64,000 bases of DNA, from assembly GCF_000559085.1 (NCBI RefSeq), contig NZ_JALN02000001.1:2046001-2110000 (forward strand), in the 5' to 3' direction. The notes under the pieces are model-generated. The model did no database searches. It was not told the DNA's origin and saw only the letters and a list, made by a program, of their open reading frames with translations. The stretch's first letter is position 1, and each line of letters begins with the position of its first letter. This document shows positions 25,847-35,230 of this stretch, piece after piece. The translations under genes were made by a program, and so were the position numbers. The stretch is from Mycolicibacterium aromaticivorans JS19b1 = JCM 16368 (GTDB lineage: Bacteria > Actinomycetota > Actinomycetes > Mycobacteriales > Mycobacteriaceae).

Positions 25847-27937
25847 TCAGCTGACGCCCGCGAGCACGAACGGCAGGACCTCCGATACGCCGGCCCGACG
25901 CAAGCAGCGCGCCGCGGTGGTCAGCGTCCAACCGGTGTCGGTGACGTCGTCGACCAGAAGCACTGTCCGCGGAACCTGCTGCAGCGCAGTGAAGTCAGGC
26001 TCCTGCCAGGCATCGTGCAGTGCCGCGACCCGGTAGGCCGAGTTCACGGCCGTTACCGGCCGTCGCGTCGGGCGGTAGTGGAGCGTCCCCAGGTTTGTCA
26101 GCCGACCCGCCCGGCCGAGGCGGTCGACGACGGAACGGATCAGGACCGGATGCGCCGATGAGTCAAGCCCCATGACGGCCTCGGGTCGCGTCTCCCACGG
26201 CCAGTCGGCCAACACCGCGATCGCGGCGCGGACGAACTCGTCGGGGACTGGACCGTCCGGTGCATCCAGCAGCCTGCGCAACCGGGTGCCCCAGCCCAGA
26301 TCCGTGAGCCGTCCGATCGCGCGGCCCTCCAGCGGCCCGTCGTCGATTCGCCCGCTCAGGTCGACCCCGAGCTTGGCCATGCCCGTGGGCCATAGCCGCC
26401 GTGGCGCCACCTCGACACCGCACTGCTGCAGCCGGTCGTTGGTGGCGTCGAGCGCACGCTCGTCGACCTCGGCGGTGAAGCGGGATCCGGCACAGTTGTC
26501 ACACCGGCCGCAGCGATCTTGCGCTGACAGTTCCGGATCGTCCAATTGCGCACGGAGAAAAGCCATCCGGCAGCTGGTCGAGTTCTGATAATCGAGCATG
26601 GCCTGCTGTTCTCGGCTCCGGGCCGCGTCCAAGGTGCGATAGCGCTCTTCGTCATAGGTCCACGGCTGGCCGGTACCGATCCAGCCGCCCTTCACCCGCT
26701 GCACGGCGCCATCGACATCGAGCACCTTCAGCACCATTTCGAGTCGGTTGCGGCCCAGGTCGACGAGTGGTTCCAGCGCGGGTGTCGACAGCGGGCGGTC
26801 CGGCTCCAGCACGCCGATCACCTTGCGCACCAACGCTTCCGGCGGGAATGCGACCGAGGCGAAGTAACTCCATATCTCGGCGTCCTCATGTCCCGGAAGC
26901 AGGATCACCTCGGCGCGGGCGGTGGCGCGACCGGCGCGGCCCACCTGCTGGTAGTACGCGATCGGCGACTGTGGCGCCCCGAGGTGAATGACGAAACCCA
27001 GATCTGGTTTGTCGAATCCCATCCCGAGCGCGGAGGTGGCCACCAGAGCCTTGACCCGGTTGGCGAGGAGGTCGACCTCCATCTGCTCTCGCTCGGCGGG
27101 GTCGGAGGCTCCGGTGTACGCGGCGACCTGATGGCCCTGCTCCCGCAAGACCGCCGCCAGATCGCGGGCGGCGGCGACGGTCAAGGTGTAGATGATGCCG
27201 GACCCCTCCAGCGAATTGAGCTGTGCCGCAATCCAGGCGGCGCGCCCGGCGGCGGTGGGTACCTTGACGACCGACAGATGAAGCGACTCGCGGTCCAGAC
27301 CGCCACGCAGGACCAGCGTGTCGCCACCACCGACGCCGAGTTGGGCCGCCACGTCGCCGACCACTCGGTCGTTGGCCGTCGCCGTGGTGGCCAATACCGG
27401 TACCCCGGAACCCAATTCGGCGATCAACGTTCGGATACGCCGGTAGTCCGGCCGGAAGTCATGTCCCCAGTCGGAGACACAGTGCGCCTCGTCCACCACC
27501 ACCAGGCCGGCGTCGGCGGCCAACGACGGCAGCACCTGGACGCGGAATTCCGGGTTGTTCAACCGTTCCGGGCTGACCAGCAGTACATCGAGACCACCGT
27601 CGGCGACCTGGCGGTGGATGTCATCCCACTCGGTGACGTTGCCGGAGTTGATGGTCGCCGCACGCACCCCGGCGCGCTGCGCGGCGCTCACCTGGTTGCG
27701 CATGAGAGCCAGCAACGGCGACACGATCACCGTCGGCCCGCGGCCCTGCTCACGCAGCAGCTTGGCGGCGACGAAGTAGACGGCCGACTTGCCCCAGCCG
27801 GTGCGTTGCACGACCAGAGCCCGACGCCGGTGCACCACCAAAGCCTCGATGGCCGTCCACTGGTCGTCGCGCAGCACCGCTTGCGGGCCGGCCAGCTGCT
27901 CGAGAATCTTCTGTGCGTCAGCTCGGGTCGCGGTCAT
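25847..27937 (-). CDS. rqlH: RecQ-like helicase of the RqlH type with a PRTase-like C-terminus
   Basis: A 696-residue superfamily 2 helicase. Walker A is QRTGWGKSA (about 44-52), the DEAH box VVVDEAHCVSDWGHDFRPDYRRI, and motif VI HLGAPQSPIAYYQQVGRAGRA. A tetracysteine zinc site follows (SCRMAF then DRCGRCDNCAG). The last part holds RTVLLVDDVTDTGWTLTTA (657-675), the signature of a type I phosphoribosyltransferase, instead of an HRDC domain. This architecture fits the RqlH clade described from M. smegmatis, a 3'-5' translocase and unwinding enzyme. It interrupts the sterol cluster between the Rv3531c-type gene and hsaF. Confidence 0.82.
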   Translation of the reverse strand: MTATRADAQKILEQLAGPQAVLRDDQWTAIEALVVHRRRALVVQRTGWGKSAVYFVAAKLLREQGRGPTVIVSPLLALMRNQVSAAQRAGVRAATINSGNVTEWDDIHRQVADGGLDVLLVSPERLNNPEFRVQVLPSLAADAGLVVVDEAHCVSDWGHDFRPDYRRIRTLIAELGSGVPVLATTATANDRVVGDVAAQLGVGGGDTLVLRGGLDRESLHLSVVKVPTAAGRAAWIAAQLNSLEGSGIIYTLTVAAARDLAAVLREQGHQVAAYTGASDPAEREQMEVDLLANRVKALVATSALGMGFDKPDLGFVIHLGAPQSPIAYYQQVGRAGRATARAEVILLPGHEDAEIWSYFASVAFPPEALVRKVIGVLEPDRPLSTPALEPLVDLGRNRLEMVLKVLDVDGAVQRVKGGWIGTGQPWTYDEERYRTLDAARSREQQAMLDYQNSTSCRMAFLRAQLDDPELSAQDRCGRCDNCAGSRFTAEVDERALDATNDRLQQCGVEVAPRRLWPTGMAKLGVDLSGRIDDGPLEGRAIGRLTDLGWGTRLRRLLDAPDGPVPDEFVRAAIAVLADWPWETRPEAVMGLDSSAHPVLIRSVVDRLGRAGRLTNLGTLHYRPTRRPVTAVNSAYRVAALHDAWQEPDFTALQQVPRTVLLVDDVTDTGWTLTTAARCLRRAGVSEVLPFVLAGVS

Positions 27938-27967
27938 GGACCCATCGTGCCCGCAGGCGACGACAAG

Positions 27968-29014
27968 CTACTTGGCGGCAGCCTCTTGTTCGCGCTTGAT
28001 CTCCAGCGCGATGTCGATGAGCTGATCCTCCTGGCCGCCGATGAGCTTGCGCTGTCCGGCCCGGTGCAGCAGTTGGTGGGCCGGCACGCCGTAGCGTTCG
28101 GACTGGCGGATGGCGTGCTTGAGGAAGCTCGAGTACACCCCGGAGTAGCCCATGATCAGAGCGTTGCGGTCCAGCAGACATTCGGCAGGCATCGCCGGTG
28201 CGACGACCTCCTCGGCGGCGTCGGCGATGTCGAAGAAGTCGATTCCGGTCTTGACGCCGATCTTGTCGAACACCCCGATGAGCGCCTCGACCGGCGCGTT
28301 GCCCGCACCGGCACCGAAGCGGCGGCACGACCCGTCGATCTGCTTGGCTCCCGCGCGGACGGCTTCGATCGAGTTGGCCACGCCCAGGCCCAGGTTCTCG
28401 TGGCCATGAAAACCAACTTGAGCATCCGACCCCAATTCGGCGACCAATGCGCTCACCCGGTCGGCCACGCCTTCGAGCACCAGCGCACCCGCCGAGTCGA
28501 CCACATAGACGCACTGGCAGCCGGCGTCGGCCATGATCCGGGCTTGCTTGGCAAGCTTCTCCGGGCTGATCGTATGGCTCATCATCAGGAAGCCGACGGT
28601 CTCCAGCCCGAGTTCGCGGGCCAGCCCGAAGTGCTGGATCGAGACGTCGGCTTCGGTGCAGTGGGTGGCGATCCGGCAGATCGAGCCGCCGTTGTTCTGC
28701 GCCTCCTTGATGTCCTCCTTGGTGCCCACGCCGGGCAGCATCAGGAAGGCGATCTTGGATTCCTTGGCCGTCTCGGCGGCCAGCTTGATCAGCTCCTGCT
28801 CGGGTGTCTTGGAGAACCCGTAGTTGAAGCTCGAGCCGCCCAGCCCGTCACCGTGCGTCACCTCGATGACCGGGACGCCCGCGGTGTCGAGTGCGGCGAC
28901 GATGGCACCGACCTCGTCCTTGGTGAACTGGTGGCGCTTGTGGTGGCTGCCGTCGCGCAGGGAGGTGTCCGTCATCCGGACGTCCCACATCGGGTTGAAG
29001 TAGATGTCGCTCAT
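27968..29014 (-). CDS. hsaF: 4-hydroxy-2-oxohexanoate aldolase HsaF
   Basis: A 348-residue DRE-TIM metalloaldolase. [15 protein letters not shown] gives the metal Asp and catalytic His; [16 protein letters not shown] gives the metal His pair. HsaF cleaves 4-hydroxy-2-oxohexanoate, from steroid rings A/B, to pyruvate and propanal, which is channelled to HsaG (established). The ATG overlaps the hsaG stop (ATGA), in keeping with the aldolase-dehydrogenase complex. Confidence 0.94.
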   Translation of the reverse strand: MSDIYFNPMWDVRMTDTSLRDGSHHKRHQFTKDEVGAIVAALDTAGVPVIEVTHGDGLGGSSFNYGFSKTPEQELIKLAAETAKESKIAFLMLPGVGTKEDIKEAQNNGGSICRIATHCTEADVSIQHFGLARELGLETVGFLMMSHTISPEKLAKQARIMADAGCQCVYVVDSAGALVLEGVADRVSALVAELGSDAQVGFHGHENLGLGVANSIEAVRAGAKQIDGSCRRFGAGAGNAPVEALIGVFDKIGVKTGIDFFDIADAAEEVVAPAMPAECLLDRNALIMGYSGVYSSFLKHAIRQSERYGVPAHQLLHRAGQRKLIGGQEDQLIDIALEIKREQEAAAK

Positions 29015-29928
29015 GCTTGTGCACCTCCAGAAACGGAAGCCCGTTCCTTCGCGATTTCCTCGCCGACCTTGGTGGCCGCGGCGGTCATGATGTCCAGATT
29101 TCCCGCATACGGCGGCAGATAGTCGCCCGCACCCTCGACTTCCACGAACGTGGTGACGAGGTGATGGCCGCCGTTGTACACACTCGGCTCGTCGAACTGC
29201 GGCTCGTTGAGCAGGCGGTAGCCCGGCACGTAGGTCTGCACCTCGGCGACGACGTCCTTGATGGACTGCGTGATCGCGTCGTGATCGGCGTCCTCGGGGA
29301 TTGCGCAGAAGATGGTGTCGCGCATGATCATTGGCGGATCAGCCGGATTCAGGATGATGATCGCCTTGCCCCGCTTCGCGCCGCCGATCACCTCCACGCC
29401 GGCGCTGGTGGTCTTGGTGAACTCGTCGATGTTGGCCCGCGTGCCGGGGCCTGCCGACGCCGACGACACCGACGCGACGATCTCCGCATAGGGCACGTCG
29501 ACGACGCGGGAGACGGCATACACCATCGGGATCGTGGCCTGGCCACCGCAGGTGACCATGTTGACGTTCGGCGCGTCCAGGTGCGCACGCAGGTTCGCCG
29601 GCGGGATCACGCCGGGGCCCACGGCGGCCGGCGTCAGGTCGATCGCGCGGATACCGGCTTCCTCGTAGCGGGGCGCGGCAGCCCGGTGCACGTAGGCGCT
29701 GGTGGCTTCGAACACCAGGTCCGGCTTTTCCGACTGCGCCAGCAGCCAGTCCACACCCTCGTGGCTGGTCTCCAGTCCGAGCTTGCGTGCCCGGGCCAGA
29801 CCCTCACTCTCGGGATCGATGCCGATCATCCAGCGCGGCTCGAGCCACTCCGAACGGAGGAGCTTGTACAGCAGATCGGTGCTGATGTTGCCCGACCCGA
29901 CGATGGCGACAGAACTCTTCTGGGGCAC
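29011..29928 (-). CDS. hsaG: Acylating propanal/acetaldehyde dehydrogenase HsaG
   Basis: A 305-residue enzyme starting at a GTG ([19 protein letters not shown]) with AGGAGG six bases upstream. NAD loop GSGNIS; catalytic Cys127 in [13 protein letters not shown]; later [16 protein letters not shown]. It converts propanal to propionyl-CoA in the HsaF-HsaG channel. Lies between hsaF (ATGA overlap) and hsaE (13-bp gap). Longer frames extend into hsaE and are not used. Confidence 0.94.
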   Translation of the reverse strand: MPQKSSVAIVGSGNISTDLLYKLLRSEWLEPRWMIGIDPESEGLARARKLGLETSHEGVDWLLAQSEKPDLVFEATSAYVHRAAAPRYEEAGIRAIDLTPAAVGPGVIPPANLRAHLDAPNVNMVTCGGQATIPMVYAVSRVVDVPYAEIVASVSSASAGPGTRANIDEFTKTTSAGVEVIGGAKRGKAIIILNPADPPMIMRDTIFCAIPEDADHDAITQSIKDVVAEVQTYVPGYRLLNEPQFDEPSVYNGGHHLVTTFVEVEGAGDYLPPYAGNLDIMTAAATKVGEEIAKERASVSGGAQA

Positions 29929-29941
29929 GTGAAGCCTCCTC

Positions 29942-30727
29942 TTATTCGAATGACAGCCGGACTGAACCCAGACCGGCGAAGTCCGCGACGAACTCGTCGC
30001 CTGGGTGGCAGTCGATGGCTCTGGTGCACGATCCGGGCAGGACGATGTCGCCCGCCTTGAGTCGCACACCGAAGCTCTCGACCTTGCGGGCCAGCCACGC
30101 CACTGCAGTGACCGGATTGCCGAGAACCGCGTCGCTGCGGCCCTCGGCCACCACGTCGCCGTTACGGGTGAGCACCGCGTCGATGCCCCTGATATCAACG
30201 TCTTTCGGCGATACCCGCTCCTTGCCGAGCACGTAGCCCGCCGACGACGCGTTGTCGGCGATGGTGTCGCACAGCGCGATCTTCCAATCCTTGATCCGGG
30301 TGTCGATGAGTTCGATCGCCGGGGCGAACGCCGCGGTGGCCGCCAGCACGTCGTCCTCGGTACACCCGGCGCCGGGCAGGTCGTCGGCAAGGATGAATCC
30401 GACCTCGACCTCGACGCGCGGGAACAGGAAGCGCCCGGCGGGAACCGGCTGGTCCTCGAACACCTCCATGTCGGCCAAAAGGTGGCCGTAGTCGGGCTCG
30501 TCGACGCCCATCATCTTCTGCATGGCCTCCGATGACAGGCCGACCTTGTGACCGACCACCCGAGCACCTTCGGCGATGCGTTGCCGGATGTTGATCAGCT
30601 GAATTTCGTAGGCGTCGACCACGTCGATATCGGGGTGGTTGGCCGTCAGCGGCGTCATCGGGACGCGACTGCGCTCCGCCTCGGCAAGGTCGGCGGCAAG
30701 CTCTTCGCGCGTCGAAACGCTCAGCAT
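29942..30727 (-). CDS. hsaE: 2-hydroxyhexa-2,4-dienoate hydratase HsaE
   Basis: A 261-residue MhpD-type hydratase: [50 protein letters not shown] (metal glutamates), and the C-terminal [27 protein letters not shown]. It hydrates 2-hydroxyhexa-2,4-dienoate from the steroid A-ring (established). Start at ATG 30727 gives the same length as the M. tuberculosis protein; an ATG at 30742 would add five residues. First gene of hsaE-G-F, divergent from kstD. Confidence 0.93.
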   Translation of the reverse strand: MLSVSTREELAADLAEAERSRVPMTPLTANHPDIDVVDAYEIQLINIRQRIAEGARVVGHKVGLSSEAMQKMMGVDEPDYGHLLADMEVFEDQPVPAGRFLFPRVEVEVGFILADDLPGAGCTEDDVLAATAAFAPAIELIDTRIKDWKIALCDTIADNASSAGYVLGKERVSPKDVDIRGIDAVLTRNGDVVAEGRSDAVLGNPVTAVAWLARKVESFGVRLKAGDIVLPGSCTRAIDCHPGDEFVADFAGLGSVRLSFE

Positions 30728-30765
30728 TCCCGGGAGTCCCATCGTCGGTGTGACCGGGGCGAACG

Positions 30766-30867
30766 GCGCCCGGTGCGGGCAATTCTAGTGTTGTCCGCAG
30801 CGCCGTGGGGTAAGCGTTCCGCTGATCGGAAGGGAGGGGTCAGTAGCGCCCGGACGGGGCAATTCTA
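30766..30867. repeat. Imperfect 22-bp direct repeat in the hsaE-kstD promoter region
   Basis: GCGCCCGG-N3-GGGCAATTCTA occurs at 30766-30787 and 30846-30867 (19 of 22 identical, 80 bp apart). The second copy runs straight into the KstR operator of kstD; the first is followed by a partial GTGTT half-site. Confidence 0.6.
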
Positions 30868-30879
30868 TAACGTGTTCTA
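30866..30879. promoter_or_regulatory. KstR operator of kstD
   Basis: TATAACGTGTTCTA fits TNNAACNNGTTNNA and ends two bases before the kstD ATG. TAACGT (30868-30873), eight bases from the ATG, could be the -10 of a leaderless transcript, so KstR binding would cover the promoter. Confidence 0.87.
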
Positions 30880-30881
30880 GT

Positions 30882-32594
30882 ATGACAGCTCAGGAGTTCG
30901 ACGTCGTCGTCGTCGGAAGCGGTGCTGCCGGCATGGTCGCCGCACTTACCGCCGCTCACCAGGGACTATCGACAGTCGTCGTCGAGAAGGCCGCACACTT
31001 CGGCGGGTCGACCGCCCGCTCGGGTGGCGGCGTGTGGATCCCCAACAACGAGATCCTCAAGCGTGACGGGGTCACCGACACCAAAGAAGCCGCGCGCACC
31101 TATCTGCACACGATCATCGGCGACGTGGTGGCGCCCGAGCGCATCGACACCTACCTCGAGCGCGGGCCGGAGATGCTGTCGTTCGTGCTCAAGCACACGC
31201 CGCTGAAGTTGTGCTGGGTTCCCGGGTACTCCGACTACTACCCGGAGGCTCCGGGGGGCCGCCCCGGCGGACGCTCGGTCGAACCCAAGCCGTTCGACGC
31301 CAAGAAGCTCGGCCCCGATGAGAAGTTCCTGGAGCCCGCGTACGGCAAGGTTCCGCTCAATGTCGTTGTGATGCAGCAGGATTACATGCGTCTCAATCAG
31401 CTCAAGCGCCACCCCCGCGGTGTGCTGAGGAGCCTGAAGGTCGGCGCCCGCACCGTGTGGGCCAACGCACGCGGTAAGAACCTGGTAGGCATGGGCCGGG
31501 CACTCATCGCCCCGATGCGGATCGGCCTGCGCGAGGCCGGTGTTCCGGTGCTGCTCAACACCGCACTGACCGATTTGTACGTCGAGGACGGCGTGGTGCG
31601 CGGCATCTACGTCCGGGACACCACCGGACCGGAAGCGGCTGACCCGCAACTGATCCGCGCACGCCGGGGCGTCATCCTGGGCAGCGGCGGTTTCGAGCAC
31701 AACGAGCAGATGCGCGTCAAGTATCAGCGCGCGCCGATCACCAGCGAGTGGACCGTTGGGGCCGCGGCCAACACCGGCGATGGCATCGTTGCCGCCGAGA
31801 AGCTCGGTGCCGCACTGGAACTGATGGAGGACGCCTGGTGGGGGCCCACGGTGCCGCTGGTCGGCGCCCCGTGGTTCGCACTATCGGAGCGCAATTCCCC
31901 CGGCTCGATCATCGTCAACTTGTCCGGCAAGCGCTTCATGAACGAGTCGATGCCCTACGTCGAGGCGTGCCACCACATGTACGGCGGCCAGTACGGTCAG
32001 GGCGCCGGTCCCGGCGAGAACGTACCGGCATGGCTGGTGTTCGACCAGCAGTACCGTGACCGCTACATCTTTGCCGGATTGCAACCGGGACAACGCATTC
32101 CGAAGAAGTGGATGGAATCCGGCGTCATCGTCAAGGCCGACACCCTCGAGGAACTGGCCAAGGTGACCGGGCTACCGGCCGACGCGCTACTGGCGACCAT
32201 CGAGCGGTTCAACGGGTTCGCTCGCTCCGGTAAGGACGAAGACTTCCGCCGCGGCGAAAGCGCCTACGACCGCTACTACGGCGATCCGACCAACAAGCCC
32301 AACCCCAACCTCGGCGAGATCAAGAACGGTCCGTTCTACGCCGCCAAGATGGTGCCCGGAGATCTGGGCACCAAGGGCGGCGTCCGTACCGATGTCCACG
32401 GGCGGGCTCTGCGCGACGACGGTTCGGTGATCGAAGGCCTGTACGCGGCCGGTAATGTCAGCTCGCCGGTGATGGGCCACACCTATCCCGGTCCGGGCGG
32501 CACCATCGGCCCCGCGATGGCGTTCGGATATCTGGCGGCTTTGCACATTGCCGGAGCCGCTGGGCCGGCGACATCAGGCACTGGGAAGGGCTGA
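30882..32594 (+). CDS. kstD: 3-ketosteroid delta1-dehydrogenase KstD
   Basis: A 570-residue FAD enzyme. FAD loop DVVVVGSGAAGMVAALTAA (8-26), GGSTARSGGGVWIPNN, and the C-terminal GLYAAGNVSSPVMGHTYPGPGGTIGPAMAFGYLAA, typical of the KstD/fumarate-reductase flavoprotein group. It desaturates ring A at C1-C2, which with KshA leads to ring B opening. The ATG at 30882 follows the KstR site at once and has no ribosome-binding site. A MaoC hydratase gene follows with a one-base gap. Confidence 0.94.
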   Translation: MTAQEFDVVVVGSGAAGMVAALTAAHQGLSTVVVEKAAHFGGSTARSGGGVWIPNNEILKRDGVTDTKEAARTYLHTIIGDVVAPERIDTYLERGPEMLSFVLKHTPLKLCWVPGYSDYYPEAPGGRPGGRSVEPKPFDAKKLGPDEKFLEPAYGKVPLNVVVMQQDYMRLNQLKRHPRGVLRSLKVGARTVWANARGKNLVGMGRALIAPMRIGLREAGVPVLLNTALTDLYVEDGVVRGIYVRDTTGPEAADPQLIRARRGVILGSGGFEHNEQMRVKYQRAPITSEWTVGAAANTGDGIVAAEKLGAALELMEDAWWGPTVPLVGAPWFALSERNSPGSIIVNLSGKRFMNESMPYVEACHHMYGGQYGQGAGPGENVPAWLVFDQQYRDRYIFAGLQPGQRIPKKWMESGVIVKADTLEELAKVTGLPADALLATIERFNGFARSGKDEDFRRGESAYDRYYGDPTNKPNPNLGEIKNGPFYAAKMVPGDLGTKGGVRTDVHGRALRDDGSVIEGLYAAGNVSSPVMGHTYPGPGGTIGPAMAFGYLAALHIAGAAGPATSGTGKG

Positions 32595-32595
32595 C

Positions 32596-33456
32596 ATGCC
32601 GATCGATCTGTCCGTCGCACTCGGCGCCGAGCTGGAGCCGGTTGAGTTCTCGTGGACGAGTAGCGATGTGCAGCTCTATCAGCTCGGCCTCGGTGCGGGC
32701 GCAGATCCGATGGATCCCAAGGAGTTGCGATACCTGGTGGACCGCACCCCGCAGGTGCTGCCCACCTTCGGCAACGTGGCGGCCAGCTTCCACATGACCG
32801 AGCCGCCGGAGGTGAAGTTCCCCGGTATCGAGATCGAGCTCAGCAAGGTGCTGCACGCCAGCGAGGCGGTGACGGTGCCCGCTCCGCTGCCGCCCAGCGG
32901 CACCGCGCGGTCGGTGCAGCGGTTCACCGAGATCTGGGACAAGGGCAAGGCCGCCGTCATCGTCAGCGAGACCACAGTGACCGATCCGGACGGCACACTG
33001 CTGTGGACCACCAAGCGGTCGATCTTCGCCCGCGGTGAGGGTGGTTTCGGCGGCGAGCGCGGCCCGTCGACAACGGTGGCTGCCCCGGACCGTGCGCCGG
33101 ACTACGAGATCGCGGTTCCGGTGCTGCCGCAACAGGCGCTGCTGTACCGGCTCTGCGGAGACCGCAACCCGCTGCATTCCGACCCCGAATTCGCCGCGGC
33201 GGCAGGCTTTCCCAAGCCGATCCTGCACGGGCTGTGCACGTACGGCATGACCTGCAAGGCGCTGGTCGACACGCTGCTCGATTCCGACGCCTCGGCCGTG
33301 AAGACCTACGGCGCGCGGTTCGCCGGGGTTTGCTATCCCGGTGAGACCATCAAGGTCAGCGCATGGAAGGAAGACGGCCGCTATGTCGGCGTCGTCACCG
33401 CTCCGGGCCGCGACGACGCCGTGGTGCTCTCCGACGTGGAGTTCATCCCGGTCTGA
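32596..33456 (+). CDS. MaoC-type 2-enoyl-CoA hydratase (Rv3538 type)
   Basis: A 286-residue double hotdog enzyme. The C-terminal half has the hydratase-2 motif YRLCGDRNPLHSDPEFAAAAGFPKPILHGLCTYG, with the catalytic Asp/His pair at D-x-N-P-L-H. The N-terminal half (residues 1-150) lacks that motif and serves the substrate tunnel, as in peroxisomal hydratase 2. Length equals Rv3538. It starts two bases after kstD's stop. Probably hydrates a steroid enoyl-CoA in side-chain beta-oxidation. Confidence 0.9.
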   Translation: MPIDLSVALGAELEPVEFSWTSSDVQLYQLGLGAGADPMDPKELRYLVDRTPQVLPTFGNVAASFHMTEPPEVKFPGIEIELSKVLHASEAVTVPAPLPPSGTARSVQRFTEIWDKGKAAVIVSETTVTDPDGTLLWTTKRSIFARGEGGFGGERGPSTTVAAPDRAPDYEIAVPVLPQQALLYRLCGDRNPLHSDPEFAAAAGFPKPILHGLCTYGMTCKALVDTLLDSDASAVKTYGARFAGVCYPGETIKVSAWKEDGRYVGVVTAPGRDDAVVLSDVEFIPV

Positions 33457-33593
33457 GTTCGTGCGGTCGGCTGTCCAGATCACGGGGTGGTGTGATTTGG
33501 ACGTCAGATTTACGCATAGGTCGGACTTTCAGCCGGCTCCAAGGTAGGAACTTAGGCAAAGCAAACTTTGGTGCTTCTACGAAAGGACGTCCT

Positions 33594-34223
33594 ATGAAGA
33601 TTGCCCCTACCAAGACCGTCGGCCTCGTCGGTGCGGCGCTGCTGGTGGGCGTTGCCGCAGTCGGCTGCGGCAACAGCGACAAGGGCGCCGAATCGTCGTC
33701 GTCATCGGCGGCGTCGAGTTCCTCCGCCACCTCCTCGGCCGCCGCTTCGGACACCACCAGCGCAGCGGCCACCGCCGCCCCCGCGGACGACTACAGCAAA
33801 CTCCTGCTGAAGGCGTCTGACATCGACCCGAGCTTCACCGCCAGCCCGCCGGAGACGCCCCCGGCCGGTATCACCGGAATCGGCCAGACCATGTCCAACG
33901 CCGCGCAGAACCAGACCATCACGTTCCAGATCGTGATCGAGACGGATCCCGCTGCGGCGGTCAAGAGGCTCGATGACGCAAAGGCAACGGTCTCCAAGGA
34001 CGTCGACGGAGCGCCGCAGCCCGCTGACGTCGGCGACGGCGGCTTCATCGCCACCGGCAAATCGCCCGACGGCTCGAAAGCCGTCACCGAGGTGTACTTC
34101 ACCCAGGGTAAGGCAGTCACGAGCGTCGAGTTCAGCAGCGCGCCGAACGATCCGGTGCTGCCGGAGACGGCGCTCGCGATCGCCAAGATGCAGGCCACTC
34201 AGATCAAGAACAACCTCACCTAA
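33594..34223 (+). CDS. Putative secreted lipoprotein
   Basis: A 209-residue protein: MKIAPTKTVGLVGAALLVGV then AAVGCGNSDKG, a lipoprotein signal with Cys25 as the lipidated residue. A low-complexity Ser/Ala/Thr linker (about 31-65) leads to a folded domain from DDYSKLLLKASDIDPSF to the end. The domain looks like mycobacterial LpqN/LpqT-type lipoproteins but I cannot prove it. AAAGGA six bases before the ATG supports the start. Function unknown; not a normal member of the sterol cluster. Confidence 0.78.
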   Translation: MKIAPTKTVGLVGAALLVGVAAVGCGNSDKGAESSSSSAASSSSATSSAAASDTTSAAATAAPADDYSKLLLKASDIDPSFTASPPETPPAGITGIGQTMSNAAQNQTITFQIVIETDPAAAVKRLDDAKATVSKDVDGAPQPADVGDGGFIATGKSPDGSKAVTEVYFTQGKAVTSVEFSSAPNDPVLPETALAIAKMQATQIKNNLT

Positions 34224-34240
34224 CAGCTCTTCGCTTTTCC

Positions 34241-34300
34241 GCCGAGCGTCACACCAGAGTCACGCTGAACGTTGAACGTGACCCTGGAGTGACGCTCGGC
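34241..34300. terminator. 60-bp hairpin element, copy 2
   Basis: Arms 34241-34264 (GCCGAGCGTCACACCAGAGT...) and 34277-34300 pair at 22 of 24 positions around a 12-base loop. It lies between the convergent lipoprotein and DUF559 genes and covers the last codons of the latter. Likely a bidirectional terminator. Confidence 0.7.
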
Positions 34301-35129
34301 GTGCGATAGCGGCCCGCACCCGCCGGATGACATCGGCCGGCTGATCCCCGGCCAAGACCCGAATGACGACCCAGCCCAGCTCTTCCAGCTTTTCGCGGCG
34401 CCGCGAGTCCCAGGCGTATTGCATCCGGTCGGTACGGTGCTGCTGGCCGTCGTACTCGGCAGCTACCTTGATGTCCTCCCAGCCCATGTCGAGATACGCG
34501 ATCAATTCACCGAACCTGTCATAGACAGCTATCTGGGTCTGCGGCCGCGGCAAGCCGGCCTCGACGAGCAGCAGACGCAGCCAGGTCTCCTTGGGCGACT
34601 GCGCTCCCCCGTCGACGAGGGAAAGGCTCTCGCGGGCCATCCGGATTGCGCGCCGACCCGGGTATCGCTCGGCCAGCACCCGCGCATCGGCAGGGTCAAT
34701 GGACGTAGCTCGCGCAAGCGAATCGAGAGTAGGCACAGCAACATTCCGGGGATACCAGCAGGCTAGATCAAGTGCCGTTCGCAGGGGCGTGGTCACCGGC
34801 AAGCCGTAGATCAGCTGGAAATCGCTGTCGCCAAGCCGATCTCCGCGGACATTCACGCCTGAACGTCGATTCCTGTTGTCGTGGATGAGGTCGACGGCTG
34901 CGTTGCGGTCGATCCACTTCGCGCCATGCAGTGCTGCGGCAGAACGACCGGCGATGACGGCCTTACGCCCCGACCACAGCCAGCCGGCCCGAGCCCGACC
35001 CTGGGCGTCCAATTCGGTGCCGGCTGCTACATACACGTCGGGGAAAACGCGAGTAAAGCGACGCCGCAGCGCAGTCTTGGTGATGTCTCCGGCGGCGACG
35101 GCCTCACTTCCGATGAACGGCTGATTCAT
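34260..35129 (-). CDS. DUF559-domain protein (Vsr-like nuclease fold)
   Basis: A 289-residue protein. The N-terminal part (ALRRRFTRVFPDVYVAAGTEL, then AVIAGRSAAALHG) looks like the AbiEi/DUF2075-type antitoxin region often joined to DUF559. The C-terminal part carries YLDMGWEDIKVAAEYDGQQHR and KLEELGWVVIRV, which fits the D-(x)-E-x-D core of Vsr/DUF559 PD-(D/E)xK nucleases. Such genes are common solitary accessory genes in mycobacteria. It is flanked by hairpin elements at 34241-34300 and 35163-35222. No partner toxin or antitoxin is adjacent, so a toxin-antitoxin role is not supported. Confidence 0.75.
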   Translation of the reverse strand: MNQPFIGSEAVAAGDITKTALRRRFTRVFPDVYVAAGTELDAQGRARAGWLWSGRKAVIAGRSAAALHGAKWIDRNAAVDLIHDNRNRRSGVNVRGDRLGDSDFQLIYGLPVTTPLRTALDLACWYPRNVAVPTLDSLARATSIDPADARVLAERYPGRRAIRMARESLSLVDGGAQSPKETWLRLLLVEAGLPRPQTQIAVYDRFGELIAYLDMGWEDIKVAAEYDGQQHRTDRMQYAWDSRRREKLEELGWVVIRVLAGDQPADVIRRVRAAIARRASLQGHVQRSA

Positions 35130-35162
35130 GGCGGCAGTGTGCCGCTAACCACCGACAACCGC

Positions 35163-35222
35163 CGTGAACGTCACGCCAGAGTCACGCTCGGGACTGAACG
35201 TGACTCTGGTGTGACGCTCGGC
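35163..35222. terminator. 60-bp hairpin element, copy 3 (end of ltp2 operon)
   Basis: Arms 35163-35186 and 35199-35222 pair at 19 of 24 positions around a 12-base loop; the central 14 pairs are nearly perfect. It starts nine bases after the ltp2 stop and is the probable terminator of the ltp2-chsH1-chsH2-fadE29-fadE28-cyp125 run. Confidence 0.7.
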
Positions 35223-35230
35223 GCAAGGCC

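Noticed and set aside
34260..35129. AbiEi-type antitoxin of a toxin-antitoxin pair
   Set aside because: No partner toxin gene is adjacent; both flanks are hairpin elements and unrelated genes.
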